From positions 186,001-250,000 of the forward strand of contig JADKFY010000001.1 of the NCBI GenBank assembly GCA_016717305.1: DNA of 64,000 bases. The letters are read 5' to 3'. The stretch comes from Flavobacteriales bacterium. Its GTDB lineage: Bacteria; Bacteroidota; Bacteroidia; Flavobacteriales_F; PHOS-HE28. Position 1 is the first letter of the stretch, and each line of letters starts with the position of its first letter. The notes below the pieces were generated by a model. It worked only from the letters and a program-made list of their open reading frames with translations. It ran no database searches and was not told the DNA's origin. The translations under genes were made by a program, and so were the position numbers. This document shows positions 34,616-43,601 of the stretch, piece after piece.

Positions 34616-35524
34616 CTAAGGCTTTTGGTAGTTGAACCGTAGCAAGGTCGGCCTGTGGTCCTGGCCTTCGTTGGTGATCAGCATGTCGCCGTTCTCCATG
34701 AACGTGATGCCTTCCGCTTTGTTGAAGACGCGAGGGTCCAATGGCTCCATATGCAAGAGCTCGCCTTCGAGATCGAAGATGAAGAACATGTGGTCCGCGG
34801 CGGAGAGAACGTACAATTGTTTGCGAATAGGGTGAACGCCGATCGCTGATGCCTTGAATTTCAGAACAGCTTCTTCAGTTCCACCATTCTTGCCCTTGGT
34901 GCGCATTGGTAGGTCGATCTTGTGCAGAAGAGCGAACTCGGGCATCTTTTGTACGTCGAATTCGAATACCGGATGTGTGCTCAATTCTTTCGTCTTCAAG
35001 TCGAAGCCGTAGATCGCGCGTTTGTCCTTGTACTCAGGACCCTTCCCCAGTTTGCTCTTACAGGCTATGAGCAAGCGGTTGTTCACCGGATCATGGCACA
35101 GGCCTTCGTTGTTTGCAGCTGGTATCCCGGTCGTGTAAGTATGCAGGATGAAATTGGGATCATCATAGTTCTCCACACCGTAGATCGTACCATCGCTACG
35201 CAGAATGTAGATCATCTTCCCTATGCGGGTGATACCCTCGTAATCACCATCCAAATGGAACTCCAACTGCCGAACGATCGCTTGCTCTTCCAGGTCGTAG
35301 AAGAAAATAATACCGTTCTCATCCTGCACGCACGCCACTGTGTGCGCATCGATGTCGGTTAATCCCGAAACCTCATGCAACATATCCGGTAGGACAAATG
35401 TCGTCGTTGGGGATCTCAGGTCGTAACCAGAGGCGATCTGGGCAGTCGAAGTGGTGCCGTTAACAGTGCATCCGGCAAGCAAAAGGCACAGCAACACAGC
35501 ATGGAATATGGTGGATCGTGGCAT
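34616..35524 (-). CDS. SdiA-regulated-domain lipoprotein
   Basis: A 302-residue lipoprotein (lipobox LLAGC). The mature part is a run of propeller-like strands with LHEVSGLTDIDAHTVACVQDE, DGDYEGITRIGKMIYILRSDGTIY and NKAEGITFMENGDMLITNEGQ, the repeat pattern of the SdiA-regulated family (YjiK-like). These are periplasmic or surface beta-propeller proteins; the substrate is not known. A perfect -7 box lies 13 nt ahead. Confidence 0.8.
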   Translation of the reverse strand: MPRSTIFHAVLLCLLLAGCTVNGTTSTAQIASGYDLRSPTTTFVLPDMLHEVSGLTDIDAHTVACVQDENGIIFFYDLEEQAIVRQLEFHLDGDYEGITRIGKMIYILRSDGTIYGVENYDDPNFILHTYTTGIPAANNEGLCHDPVNNRLLIACKSKLGKGPEYKDKRAIYGFDLKTKELSTHPVFEFDVQKMPEFALLHKIDLPMRTKGKNGGTEEAVLKFKASAIGVHPIRKQLYVLSAADHMFFIFDLEGELLHMEPLDPRVFNKAEGITFMENGDMLITNEGQDHRPTLLRFNYQKP

Positions 35525-35537
35525 GTTCTCGAAGCGC

Positions 35538-35545
35538 CAAAAGTA
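35538..35545 (-). promoter_or_regulatory. -7 element (TACTTTTG) of the SdiA-regulated-like gene
   Basis: On the minus strand TACTTTTG fits TAnnTTTG and ends 13 nt before the ATG. No good -33 element was found. It suggests the lipoprotein is not only read through from the pnt operon. Confidence 0.4.
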
Positions 35546-35589
35546 GTGTCAGCGAGATGGCGATGATCACTGAGCTGCGTGGGTCCGGC

Positions 35590-36009
35590 TCAATTTCTTG
35601 TACTGCTCACCTCGTTCTTGACCTTGGAATTGTCCACTTTCTCCAAGTAGATCGTCTCTTCTCCTTTGGGCAACTTCCAATTGATCGTGGTTCCTTCACG
35701 ATATCCCACCAACGCGGAACCCATGACCGTGAAAACGGAAAGCTTGTTCGCTTTCAGATCGGCTTCCAACGGCATTACCACTTGAAGACCTTCTTTGCGA
35801 CCCGATGGTGATTGGATCGTGACGATACTGTTCACGCGTACCACATCTTTTGGCAGTTCGTATTCTGCCCGGATCTCGGCCTGCTCCAGCTCGGTATACA
35901 GCTTGTCCAAACTGTCCCGTATGGATACATCGGCCGGTGTGGATCCAATGATCCATGCCATGATGAGTTCGCGCTCTTTTGCGGAGATGACCAAACGTGG
36001 ATTTTCCAT
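35590..36009 (-). CDS. GreA/GreB-family (Rnk-like) protein
   Basis: A 139-residue protein: a short helical N-terminal part (DSLDKLYTELEQAEIRAEYELPKDVVRVNSIV) followed by the FKBP-like C-terminal domain of GreA/GreB (LSVFTVMGSALVGYREGTTINWKLPKG). It lacks the long coiled coil needed to enter the RNA polymerase channel, so it resembles Rnk-type regulators more than true cleavage factors. One base separates it from pntB, so it is probably cotranscribed. Confidence 0.8.
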   Translation of the reverse strand: MENPRLVISAKERELIMAWIIGSTPADVSIRDSLDKLYTELEQAEIRAEYELPKDVVRVNSIVTIQSPSGRKEGLQVVMPLEADLKANKLSVFTVMGSALVGYREGTTINWKLPKGEETIYLEKVDNSKVKNEVSSTRN

Positions 36010-36010
36010 T

Positions 36011-37393
36011 TCAAATGCGTTTTAGTTCTGTAATGATCTGCTCCAAACTCTCCTTGGCATCGCCAAAGAGCACCTTGCAGTTCTGTCGATCGAATAGCGT
36101 GTTCGTTACGCCGGAATACCCCTTGGCCATACCGCGTTTCATCACGATCACCTGCTTGGCTTTGTAGGCTCGGATAATGGGCATGCCGTAGATGCTGCTC
36201 GTTGGATCGTTCTCGGCCGAAGGGTTCACCACATCATTCGCGCCGATCACCAGTACCGCATCATAGTATTCCATCTTGCCGTTCACCGCGTTCATGTCGA
36301 TGACGGATGCGTATGGAATGTTCGCTTCGGCGAGGAGTACGTTCATGTGCCCAGGCATTCTTCCGGCGACGGGGTGGATGATGAAGTGCAGGTCCACACC
36401 GTTCTGCCGCAGTTGTTCCTGCAAGGCGAAACATTCACGCTGCGCCTGCGCTACGGCCATTCCATAGCCGGGTACTACGGCCACTTGCTTGCTGAAGGCC
36501 AACAAGGATGCGGTCTCCACGGCAGTGATCGACCGGATGTCCTGCTCCACCTCGTTCGTTGGGATCCTGGAAGAACGAAAACTGCCGGCAAGGACATGGG
36601 ACAATGAGCGGTTCATCGCGGTACACATTTGCGTGGTCAACAACAGTCCGGTAGCGCCAACGAGGATCCCGCCGATAAGCATCACTGGATCATGGAAGAG
36701 CAGACCCGCCATTAATGTCGCCACTCCGGTCAAGGCATTCAACAAGGAGATCAACACGGGCATATCGGCGCCGCCGATGGGAAGTGTGAAGAAGACGCCG
36801 TAGAGCAGCGCCGTGATGGAGATGACCAAGAGCAGTGTTGGGAATGGAATTGTGCCGGTCGCGAGGATCAGGTAGCCCACTGTGATGGTGCTCATGGTCA
36901 GCAATAGTGCTTGTGCGATGTGCTTGTATGCTTTCACAGGACGGGGCAATTTTCTGCCATCCAGTTTCATGAAGGCGACCATGCTACCGGTGAATGCGGT
37001 GCCGCCAAATATGCCGCCGAGAATGAGCACTACACCGGGAAATTTGCCGTTCACAACCCCTTCTCCGTACACTGCATTCAAACCAAGCACTACGGCGCAT
37101 GCACCACCCAAGGCATTGAAAATGCTGACGAGTTGCGGCATGGCCGTCATGGCCACGCGATCGCTCCACACCTTGCCGATCACTGCACCGATCAGGATGG
37201 TTCCGACCAAGAGAACAATGCTCAAAGCACTGGTGCCCGCGTTACCGTTCGCCCAGGCCACGGCGATCAGCGCTACGACAACACTGACGCCCGCCACGGT
37301 ATTGCCGAGTTTGGCGCGGGTCGGATCGCCCATGTATTTCAAACCTTGCACCAACCCTACGGCCGATGCGAGGTATACCAAAGACATGGTCAT
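36011..37393 (-). CDS. pntB: NAD(P) transhydrogenase subunit beta
   Basis: Carries the membrane domain II and the NADP(H)-binding domain III of proton-translocating transhydrogenase. The 460-residue protein has about nine membrane helices, then VPGYGMAVAQAQ, HPVAGRMPGHMNVLLAEA, VIGANDVVNPSAENDPTSSIYGMPI and KRGMAKGYSGVTN, all diagnostic. Overlaps the preceding small alpha subunit by 4 nt. Confidence 0.96.
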   Translation of the reverse strand: MTMSLVYLASAVGLVQGLKYMGDPTRAKLGNTVAGVSVVVALIAVAWANGNAGTSALSIVLLVGTILIGAVIGKVWSDRVAMTAMPQLVSIFNALGGACAVVLGLNAVYGEGVVNGKFPGVVLILGGIFGGTAFTGSMVAFMKLDGRKLPRPVKAYKHIAQALLLTMSTITVGYLILATGTIPFPTLLLVISITALLYGVFFTLPIGGADMPVLISLLNALTGVATLMAGLLFHDPVMLIGGILVGATGLLLTTQMCTAMNRSLSHVLAGSFRSSRIPTNEVEQDIRSITAVETASLLAFSKQVAVVPGYGMAVAQAQRECFALQEQLRQNGVDLHFIIHPVAGRMPGHMNVLLAEANIPYASVIDMNAVNGKMEYYDAVLVIGANDVVNPSAENDPTSSIYGMPIIRAYKAKQVIVMKRGMAKGYSGVTNTLFDRQNCKVLFGDAKESLEQIITELKRI

Positions 37394-37716
37394 GATCGTG
37401 GGCCGCTGGCCGGTTTACGTTTCACGACGAACATGGAAAGCATGCGGTGCGTAACGAAGAACCCGCCTGCCATGTTGATGGTGCCGAGCAAAACGGCGAT
37501 CGACGCCGCCGCCATGGTCCACGGACTTTCCACAGTGGTGTTGAGCAATTGGATGACACCACCAATGAGGATGATCCCGCTGATCGCATTGGATCCGGAC
37601 ATCAAAGGCGTGTGCAGTACCGCGGGTATGTTCTTGATCACCTCGAAGCCCAACAGGAGGCTAAGTGCGACAACGAACAATCCGTCGATCGTGGTGATCG
37701 AATAGCTGAGTTCCAT
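37390..37716 (-). CDS. pntAB: NAD(P) transhydrogenase subunit alpha, membrane part
   Basis: A 108-residue, three- or four-helix membrane protein with GFEVIKNIPAVLHTPLMSGSNAISGII, the signature of the C-terminal membrane part of the alpha chain when it is encoded separately. Lies between the soluble alpha gene and pntB in the three-gene arrangement. Confidence 0.94.
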   Translation of the reverse strand: MELSYSITTIDGLFVVALSLLLGFEVIKNIPAVLHTPLMSGSNAISGIILIGGVIQLLNTTVESPWTMAAASIAVLLGTINMAGGFFVTHRMLSMFVVKRKPASGPRS

Positions 37717-37719
37717 GGT

Positions 37720-38841
37720 TCAAAGGGTTGCTGTGGTGAGCGTGCTGATGCGCTCGTTCACCAGTTCGCCATTCTGTACCACCAAGGTGGAGCGTAGGAT
37801 CTCATCCTCCAGAATGTGCTCGCGGCGGACGAGATAATGTTCAATGAATGCACTGTAGTTATTGGAGAGCAGGAACGAGGTGCTGTGTGCACAACTGCAT
37901 TCGATCGACGTGGGACCGAGGATGGTTACTTCGTTGTACATCACTGTTCGGTCCGGCTGGGTGAGCGTACAGTTTCCTCCTGATGATGCGGCCAAGTCCA
38001 CGATCACTGCGCCGGGTTTCATCCCCATCAACATGTCCTCGGTGATCAGGACGGGTGCCTTCTTTCCCGGGATCCGTGCGGTGGTGATGATCACATCGGC
38101 CATTGCCGCCTCATTCGCGATCCGTTCACGTACCCGTGCCAAGAACGCTTCGGGTTGTTCCACGGCGTATCCGCCCGCACTGCGGTCATTCACTGCACCT
38201 TCCACCTCAATGAACTCAGCGCCCAAACTCTCTACCTCCTCTTTTGATGCAGTGCGGACGTCATACGCCTTCACCACGGCACCCAAACGGCGCGCCGTTG
38301 CAATGGCTTGTAGGCCAGCGACCCCGGCACCCATGATCAAGAAATTCGCCGGACGCAAGGTGCCACCGGCGCTGGTGATCATTGGCACGGTGGCCAATGA
38401 TCGCTCAGCTGCCAGCAGTACGGCTTGATATCCGGAGATGGACCCTACAGAAGAGAGCACGTCCATGGCTTGGGCCAATGTCGTCCTTGGCATGAGGTCC
38501 AGGCTGTAGACGGAAATGCCTTGCCGTTGGTAAAGGTCCAGCTTGGAAGGAGCACCGAGAAAATTGAAGGAACCGATGAAGGTCTTATCGCTATTGAGCG
38601 GTCCGCCCAAGTAGTGATGGTCATAGCTCGCCAGAATGTTCGCTCCGTTGATGACCTCCTCCTCCCGATCAACGACCTGTGCCCCGGCCGCCACATACGC
38701 CTCGTTGGTGAATCCGGCCGCACGTCCAGCATCGCGCTGGACGATCACGTTGGCCTTTCCACGAATGCGTTCAGCACCGGCAGGTGAAAGCACGACCAAT
38801 CGGCGGTCCGCTCGTTCCTTCAAGATCCCTATGCGTTCCAT
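37720..38841 (-). CDS. pntAA: NAD(P) transhydrogenase subunit alpha, NAD-binding part
   Basis: A 373-residue soluble domain I that binds NAD(H). It starts RIGILKERADRRLVVLSPAGAERI, contains SMDVLSSVGSISGYQAVLLAA-like motifs, the Rossmann stretch FLIMGAGVAGLQAIATARRLGA and the RTASKEEVESLGAEFIEV loop, as in alanine dehydrogenase/PNT proteins. Only 3 nt follow gdh, so NADH made by the dehydrogenase and NADPH exchange are expressed together. Confidence 0.95.
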   Translation of the reverse strand: MERIGILKERADRRLVVLSPAGAERIRGKANVIVQRDAGRAAGFTNEAYVAAGAQVVDREEEVINGANILASYDHHYLGGPLNSDKTFIGSFNFLGAPSKLDLYQRQGISVYSLDLMPRTTLAQAMDVLSSVGSISGYQAVLLAAERSLATVPMITSAGGTLRPANFLIMGAGVAGLQAIATARRLGAVVKAYDVRTASKEEVESLGAEFIEVEGAVNDRSAGGYAVEQPEAFLARVRERIANEAAMADVIITTARIPGKKAPVLITEDMLMGMKPGAVIVDLAASSGGNCTLTQPDRTVMYNEVTILGPTSIECSCAHSTSFLLSNNYSAFIEHYLVRREHILEDEILRSTLVVQNGELVNERISTLTTATL

Positions 38842-38844
38842 GGC

Positions 38845-40134
38845 CTATGGGAAAATGCCCCGCTCTTTGTAGGTTTTCTCGAGCCTGCGAAGGGCGACGA
38901 TATACGCGCTAGTGCGCCAATCCACTTTGAATTCCGCAGCGGTATCCGCCACTTTCGTGAAGGCGTCCTCCAATTTCTCCTCAAGCATCTCCAACACTTC
39001 TGCGATCTTCCAGATCTCGCTGCGCTTGTTCTGCAACCACTCGTAGTAGCTGCCGATCACACCACCCGAATTGCAGAGAATATCCGGGATGATGTCGATG
39101 TCTCTTTCCCGAAGCAAGCGTTCACCTTCAGTGTTCGTGGGGCCGTTGGCTCCTTCCGCGATCACCATGGCCTTTATGGATCCTGCGTTCTCACCAGTGA
39201 TCTGGTTGCCCAATGCAGCAGGGACCACAATGTCGCAGTCGAGTGCGAAGAACTCCTTTGGGTCGATCTCCTTTGCGCCGGTGAAGCCATGCACGGTGCG
39301 TCCGTTCGCGTCGCTATGGGCCAACAAGGCTTCAGGGTCGATGCCCTTCGGATCATACAACGTAGCACTAGCGTCCTGTACCGCGATCAGTGTGGCTCCT
39401 TCCTTCAACAGGAAATGAGCGGTCCAATAACCCACGTTGCCGAAGCCCTGCACGATGTACTTCATCCCGTTCAATGACTTGTTGCGGCGTTTTGCCCAAG
39501 CCTTCAAGGTGACCACCACGCCGAATCCGGTAGCGCGGTCACGGCCTTCCAAACCGCCGGCACCCAAGGGCTTTCCGGTGACCACGTGCAGATTGGCGAA
39601 GCGTGTGGATGGAGATTTCGTTGAGGAGTAAGTGTCCGCGATCCACGCCATGATCTGGGCGTTGGTATTCACGTCAGGTGCTGGAATGTCCAGATCAGGG
39701 CCGATGTTATCGCCCAAAGCGTAGGTGAAGCGACGTGTGATCCGCTCCAACTCGCCCTGCGAATAAAGCTTCGGGTCGAGCTGGATCCCTCCTTTGCCAC
39801 CGCCATAAGGCAAGCCTGCCAATGCGGTTTTCCAGGTCATCCATATGGCCAAGGCCCGTGCCGAATCGATATCCACGGTTTGGTGGTAACGCAGTCCGCC
39901 TTTGTAGGGCCCCAGCGCGTTGTTGTGCTGTACGCGGTAACCCGTGAACACCTCGATCTGACCGTTGTCCAACTTCACCGGAAAGTGGACCACGATCTCG
40001 CTGTTGGTCTTCGCTAGGATCTTGCGGACGCCCGGGTCCAGACCCATGATATCAGCGGCATGGGCGAATTGCTCCATGACGACTTCGTACATGCCTTCCT
40101 TGCGGTCGGCCTTTTCAACAGTTGCTGTTGTCAT
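38845..40134 (-). CDS. Glu/Leu/Phe/Val dehydrogenase (glutamate dehydrogenase)
   Basis: A 429-residue hexameric-type amino acid dehydrogenase. GLPYGGGKGGIQLDPKLYS carries the catalytic Lys, and VQGFGNVGYWTAHFLL is the NAD(P)-binding loop. Overall length and ending suit NAD-linked glutamate dehydrogenase, which turns glutamate into 2-oxoglutarate and ammonia or the reverse. The ATG overlaps the stop of the Cys-rich gene by 4 nt, and that overlap decides the start. First large gene of the gdh-pnt operon. Confidence 0.92.
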   Translation of the reverse strand: MTTATVEKADRKEGMYEVVMEQFAHAADIMGLDPGVRKILAKTNSEIVVHFPVKLDNGQIEVFTGYRVQHNNALGPYKGGLRYHQTVDIDSARALAIWMTWKTALAGLPYGGGKGGIQLDPKLYSQGELERITRRFTYALGDNIGPDLDIPAPDVNTNAQIMAWIADTYSSTKSPSTRFANLHVVTGKPLGAGGLEGRDRATGFGVVVTLKAWAKRRNKSLNGMKYIVQGFGNVGYWTAHFLLKEGATLIAVQDASATLYDPKGIDPEALLAHSDANGRTVHGFTGAKEIDPKEFFALDCDIVVPAALGNQITGENAGSIKAMVIAEGANGPTNTEGERLLRERDIDIIPDILCNSGGVIGSYYEWLQNKRSEIWKIAEVLEMLEEKLEDAFTKVADTAAEFKVDWRTSAYIVALRRLEKTYKERGIFP

Positions 40135-40430
40135 ATTGGGGTTTCTCGATACTGTTCGCAGTGATGAGTGATGTGCTCGGTTGAGCGCAGCACGCAAGTT
40201 AATAGGTTGTCACAGGTGCCACAGAGACCATGCACCGCCATTGCCTTTGGCACTTCCGGAGCGGTGATGCGTACCGGTTCCAGAACGGTTTCGACCGCAT
40301 GTTCTTCGCAAAAGGTGATGGCCGTCGGGGAATTCCGTTGGAGAACGCAATCTCCATCGTGGAGGCAGTTGTGACAGACCGATGTGGTGAGGTCGGTCCG
40401 CTGTTTTATCCGGGTGGTGTTCAGTGTCAT
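40131..40430 (-). CDS. Small protein with two copies of a Cys motif, coupled to glutamate dehydrogenase
   Basis: A 99-residue soluble protein with eight cysteines in two equal sets: C19-x2-C22-x5-C28-x12-C41-E-E-H and C70-x2-C73-x5-C79-x11-C91-E-Q-Y. Each set has V-L after the third Cys and C-E-x-[HY] at the end, so the protein looks like a tandem duplication of a zinc-ribbon or Fe-S-binding unit. I do not recognise the family. Its stop overlaps the gdh ATG (ATGA), so the two are made together. Confidence 0.65.
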   Translation of the reverse strand: MTLNTTRIKQRTDLTTSVCHNCLHDGDCVLQRNSPTAITFCEEHAVETVLEPVRITAPEVPKAMAVHGLCGTCDNLLTCVLRSTEHITHHCEQYRETPI

Positions 40431-40602
40431 TGGACCACCATTGCCAATGGCCGTGCCACGGGGTCAAAAGAGCAGGTACACTGAAAGACCTATCGTTCCA
40501 GAAGCCTTGTCCTTGTTGATGGTACAGAATTGTTTCCCGGGAGTGGAAGGTTCCGGACCTAAGAAGTTCAGGGTTGAAAAAGCGGGGAGTAATTCTCCGG
40601 TC

Positions 40603-40617
40603 GGTACAAAATGTACC
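40603..40617. promoter_or_regulatory. 15-bp dyad GGTACA-AAA-TGTACC, possible regulator site
   Basis: A perfect 6-bp inverted repeat with a 3-nt spacer just after the NtrC-type gene, 173 bp upstream of the Cys-rich gene start. The half-site GGTACA occurs twice more in the same 190-bp gap (40475 and 40521). An enhancer site for the adjacent NtrC-type regulator is one reading. Confidence 0.35.
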
Positions 40618-40621
40618 AGTG

Positions 40622-41944
40622 TTATTTCAGCTTCTCCCGCAAGGTCTTTCGATCGATCCCCAAGATCTCGGCCGCCTTCGTTTTATTCTGCCCGGTACGT
40701 TCCAGCACGTGCTGGATGTGTTGTTTTTCCACTTCGGCAAGGGTGTGCATTGCACCGTGTTCGGGTCGTTCCGGACCGGCCATTTTCATCGTGCTAGGTA
40801 AGTCATCCATGGCAACCGTCGTATCCTTCATGATCGCCAACCGATGGATGAAGTTCTCCAGTTCGCGCACATTGCCGGGCCAAGCGTACGCCTGCAATAC
40901 ATCCAGCACGGATGCGGAAATGCGCAAGGGCTTCTTGCCCATGTCCTTGCTGAACTTCGCATTGAAATGATTGATAAGCAACGGGATGTCTTCCACGCGT
41001 TCACGAAGCGGCGGCAGCTGGATGTTGATCAGGTTGAGACGATAGTAAAGGTCTTCTCGGAAGGTGCCCGTTCGGACCATTTCATTGAGGTCGGAATTGC
41101 TGGCGGAGATCAAGCGCACATTCACGCGCTGCGGTTTTGTACCGCCCAACATGGTCACCTCTTTCTCCTGCACCGCTCGTAGCAATTTGGCCTGTGCTGC
41201 GGGAGTCGCATTGCCGATCTCATCCAAGAACAAGGTGCCGCCATCCGCTGCTTGGAAGAAACCTACACGGTTCGTGGCAGCCCCGGTGAAAGCGCCTTTC
41301 GTATGGCCGAAGAGTTCGCTCTCTAAAAGTTGGTCGGGTATTGCCCCGCAGTTCACCGCCAGAAAGGGCGCGGTGGATCGGTCGCTGTTGTAGTGTATGG
41401 CACGCGCGATCACTTCCTTGCCCGTACCGCTTTCGCCGCTCACCAAGATCGTGGCGTTGTTGGTGCGGGTGCGTTCGATAATGCGGAAGACTTCCTGCAT
41501 TCCCCGCGATCGCCCGATGATTCCATGCATGGCCGTAGGGGTAATGTCCGAAGTGATATCCGCCACTTCCTCCGTGTTCATGCCCAGTACTTTTTCCACT
41601 GCAGTGCGCAGTTCAGTTTCCGTTACCGGCTTCACAAGGAACTCCACAGCGCCCTGCTTCATCACTTCCACCGCCACTTGGACATCCGGAAAACCGGTGA
41701 TCACCAGCACGGGTATCCGTGGAAAGTGCTGCGCCACGTACCGTACCAATTGTGTTCCACTTACCTCGGGCATGTTCAGGTCAGTGATCACAAGGTCCAC
41801 CGGGCCTTGTTCCAGCACGTCAATGGCATCTACCACATTGTTCGTGGTGAAGGGCGTGAGGCCCATGCCGTTCATATAGCGGCGAAGCAGTTCCAGCATG
41901 TCGCGGGAATCGTCCACGAGCAGGACCGAAGGTTGTTTCTTCAT
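40622..41944 (-). CDS. Sigma-54-dependent response regulator (NtrC/AtoC type)
   Basis: A 440-residue protein with three domains: receiver (VDDSRDM, phospho-acceptor D55 in ITDLNMP), AAA+ domain (about 145-385) with Walker A GESGTGKE, the sigma54-contact loop GAFTGA and GGTLFLDEIGN, and a C-terminal Fis-type helix-turn-helix ending TKAAEILGIDRKTLREKLK. It should activate sigma54 promoters when phosphorylated by the kinase encoded just upstream, with which it overlaps by 4 nt. Confidence 0.95.
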   Translation of the reverse strand: MKKQPSVLLVDDSRDMLELLRRYMNGMGLTPFTTNNVVDAIDVLEQGPVDLVITDLNMPEVSGTQLVRYVAQHFPRIPVLVITGFPDVQVAVEVMKQGAVEFLVKPVTETELRTAVEKVLGMNTEEVADITSDITPTAMHGIIGRSRGMQEVFRIIERTRTNNATILVSGESGTGKEVIARAIHYNSDRSTAPFLAVNCGAIPDQLLESELFGHTKGAFTGAATNRVGFFQAADGGTLFLDEIGNATPAAQAKLLRAVQEKEVTMLGGTKPQRVNVRLISASNSDLNEMVRTGTFREDLYYRLNLINIQLPPLRERVEDIPLLINHFNAKFSKDMGKKPLRISASVLDVLQAYAWPGNVRELENFIHRLAIMKDTTVAMDDLPSTMKMAGPERPEHGAMHTLAEVEKQHIQHVLERTGQNKTKAAEILGIDRKTLREKLK

Positions 41945-43038
41945 GGGTTCGGGGCCGGAAATGAAAGGGTGAACATGGTTCCTTCACCCACTATGGAAGA
42001 CACGGATACGTTTCCACCGTGCCCTTTAATGATCCCATGTACAACGGCAAGGCCCAACCCGGTTCCTTCTCCGGTAGGCTTGGTGGTGAAGAAGGGTTGG
42101 AAGATCTTCTTCAAGTGGTCCGGGTGGATCCCAGTTCCGGTGTCCGTGATCGTGATCGTTGCCCCATTGCCGACATGATCGGTGGAGATGGAGATCGTGC
42201 CGCCCTCCGGCATGGCCGCTGCCGCATTCAACAACAGATTCGATACCACCTGTGCGAATTGTACCTGGTCGAGACGAAGCATGGGAGGGCTGTCCGACAA
42301 CCGCCATACAATCGATATCTGCTGCTGATCCAAGCGATGCGCCAGCAGATGTGCCGAGTCACGCAGGGCCTTGTTCGCATCGGCCAGTTGGAAATGCGCT
42401 GGCATTTCGCAGGAGAAGTACATCAGCTTCTTCACGATCTCGCGACCGATCAACGCCGAGTCGATGATGCGTTGAAGGTCACTTCGGCGTTCGCGATCCA
42501 CTTCTTCCTTCTTCAGCAATTCTGCAAAACCGAGCACGTTGCCTAACGGTGTGTTCAACTCATGCGCAATACCTGCGGTGATCTCCGCGAGTATCGTCAG
42601 CCGGTCGTTGCTGCGCATGCGCGTTTCCAAAAGGGCTTGTTGTTCGCGGCGCTCTTGGCGATCGATGAACAAGGAAATGTCCACCGCGATCTTGTCAAGC
42701 AGTTGCTGTTCTTCCTCAAGAAAGAGAGGCTCGTCCGCCGCGATCCGTGCATCAGGATAGGCCACGGTAATGGTCCCACGAACGTGTTGCTCCACCACCA
42801 AAGAGGCCAGCATCGCGTGCCCATCGGTCACCACTGTTCCGAATTCCTGATCGTCCAACTGCAGGTGGACCAATGCCGACTCCGGGAATTGCCAACCTTG
42901 CGGGATCACCTCCACAACGCGTTCCAAGAACGTGGGTAGCTGCTCGTCATGTGCTTGTGCCACCCTTGCGATCGCATATAAACAACTCAATTCCTTGACC
43001 CGTTCGGCTAACTTCTTCTGGTTGATGCGGGCCTCCAT
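41941..43038 (-). CDS. Soluble sensor histidine kinase
   Basis: A 365-residue kinase without membrane helices. Residues 1-150 form a helical lead and a GAF-like sensor region, then comes the phospho-acceptor helix with AGIAHELNTPLGNVLGF, and the ATPase domain with N-box (LLLNAAAAMPEGG), DTGTGIHPDHLKKIF and GTGLGLAVVHGIIKGHGG. It is the likely partner of the NtrC-type regulator it overlaps. The signal is unknown; a hemerythrin gene 50 nt upstream hints at oxygen, NO or iron. Confidence 0.92.
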   Translation of the reverse strand: MEARINQKKLAERVKELSCLYAIARVAQAHDEQLPTFLERVVEVIPQGWQFPESALVHLQLDDQEFGTVVTDGHAMLASLVVEQHVRGTITVAYPDARIAADEPLFLEEEQQLLDKIAVDISLFIDRQERREQQALLETRMRSNDRLTILAEITAGIAHELNTPLGNVLGFAELLKKEEVDRERRSDLQRIIDSALIGREIVKKLMYFSCEMPAHFQLADANKALRDSAHLLAHRLDQQQISIVWRLSDSPPMLRLDQVQFAQVVSNLLLNAAAAMPEGGTISISTDHVGNGATITITDTGTGIHPDHLKKIFQPFFTTKPTGEGTGLGLAVVHGIIKGHGGNVSVSSIVGEGTMFTLSFPAPNP

Positions 43039-43088
43039 TCTCGGGTGGCAAAGCTAGGACGGGCTGTGCTGATGGAACTCCGTTCGGT

Positions 43089-43565
43089 TCACAACCAGAA
43101 CACATCTTCTTCTTTCGAGTGCGTTCCATGCACTGGTTCCAACGAGTTGTGCAGACGCTCTATCCGATCCAGATCGGAGGAGGTTGCAGTAGCTTCGATC
43201 GCCGTGAAAAGTACGCGCTCCTCGAAACGGATGTGGGCCTCCAGTTCTTCTTCGATCTGCGAAAGTAGGGTCAAAGGTTCTTCGTTCCCGGTGAAGAGAC
43301 GCGTTAGCCTTCGGTGCTCGGCCAAGGCGCGTTTCACCAGCACGTGTTCGTTGCCCAGGATCGGGAAGATCGCCTCTTCTTCCAACGCGAAGTGGGAGAG
43401 CAAATGTTGCTTATGGAAATCGATGCAATAAGCCATCATCCGCTGGGGATCAACTTTTCGTTGGATCCCTTGGCGCAATTTCCAACAAAGCAGCAATCCG
43501 TGATGATGGTCACGGCTTAGGGGTTTCAACGTCTCGTGGCGTTTTATGGGGGTGTTGGTGTGCAT
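43089..43565 (-). CDS. Hemerythrin-domain protein
   Basis: A 158-residue four-helix protein with the diiron ligand pattern: DHHHGLLLCW, then HFALEEEAIFP, AEHRRLT, and ELEAHIRFEERVLF. Such proteins bind O2 or NO or guard iron centres (RIC/YtfE-like). It heads the operon with the kinase and NtrC-type regulator, so it may supply or modulate their signal. A near-consensus -7 box (TATCTTTA) lies 7 nt upstream. Confidence 0.9.
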   Translation of the reverse strand: MHTNTPIKRHETLKPLSRDHHHGLLLCWKLRQGIQRKVDPQRMMAYCIDFHKQHLLSHFALEEEAIFPILGNEHVLVKRALAEHRRLTRLFTGNEEPLTLLSQIEEELEAHIRFEERVLFTAIEATATSSDLDRIERLHNSLEPVHGTHSKEEDVFWL

Positions 43566-43601
43566 GATAGGATAAAGATAGGTCGCTACAACTAATTAAA
43601 G

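Noticed and set aside
40443..40458. Sigma54 promoter of the Cys-rich/gdh operon as a firm feature
   Set aside because: The GG and GC elements are 11 nt apart, not 10, and the start of transcription would fall on the ATG; kept only as a remark in a finding.
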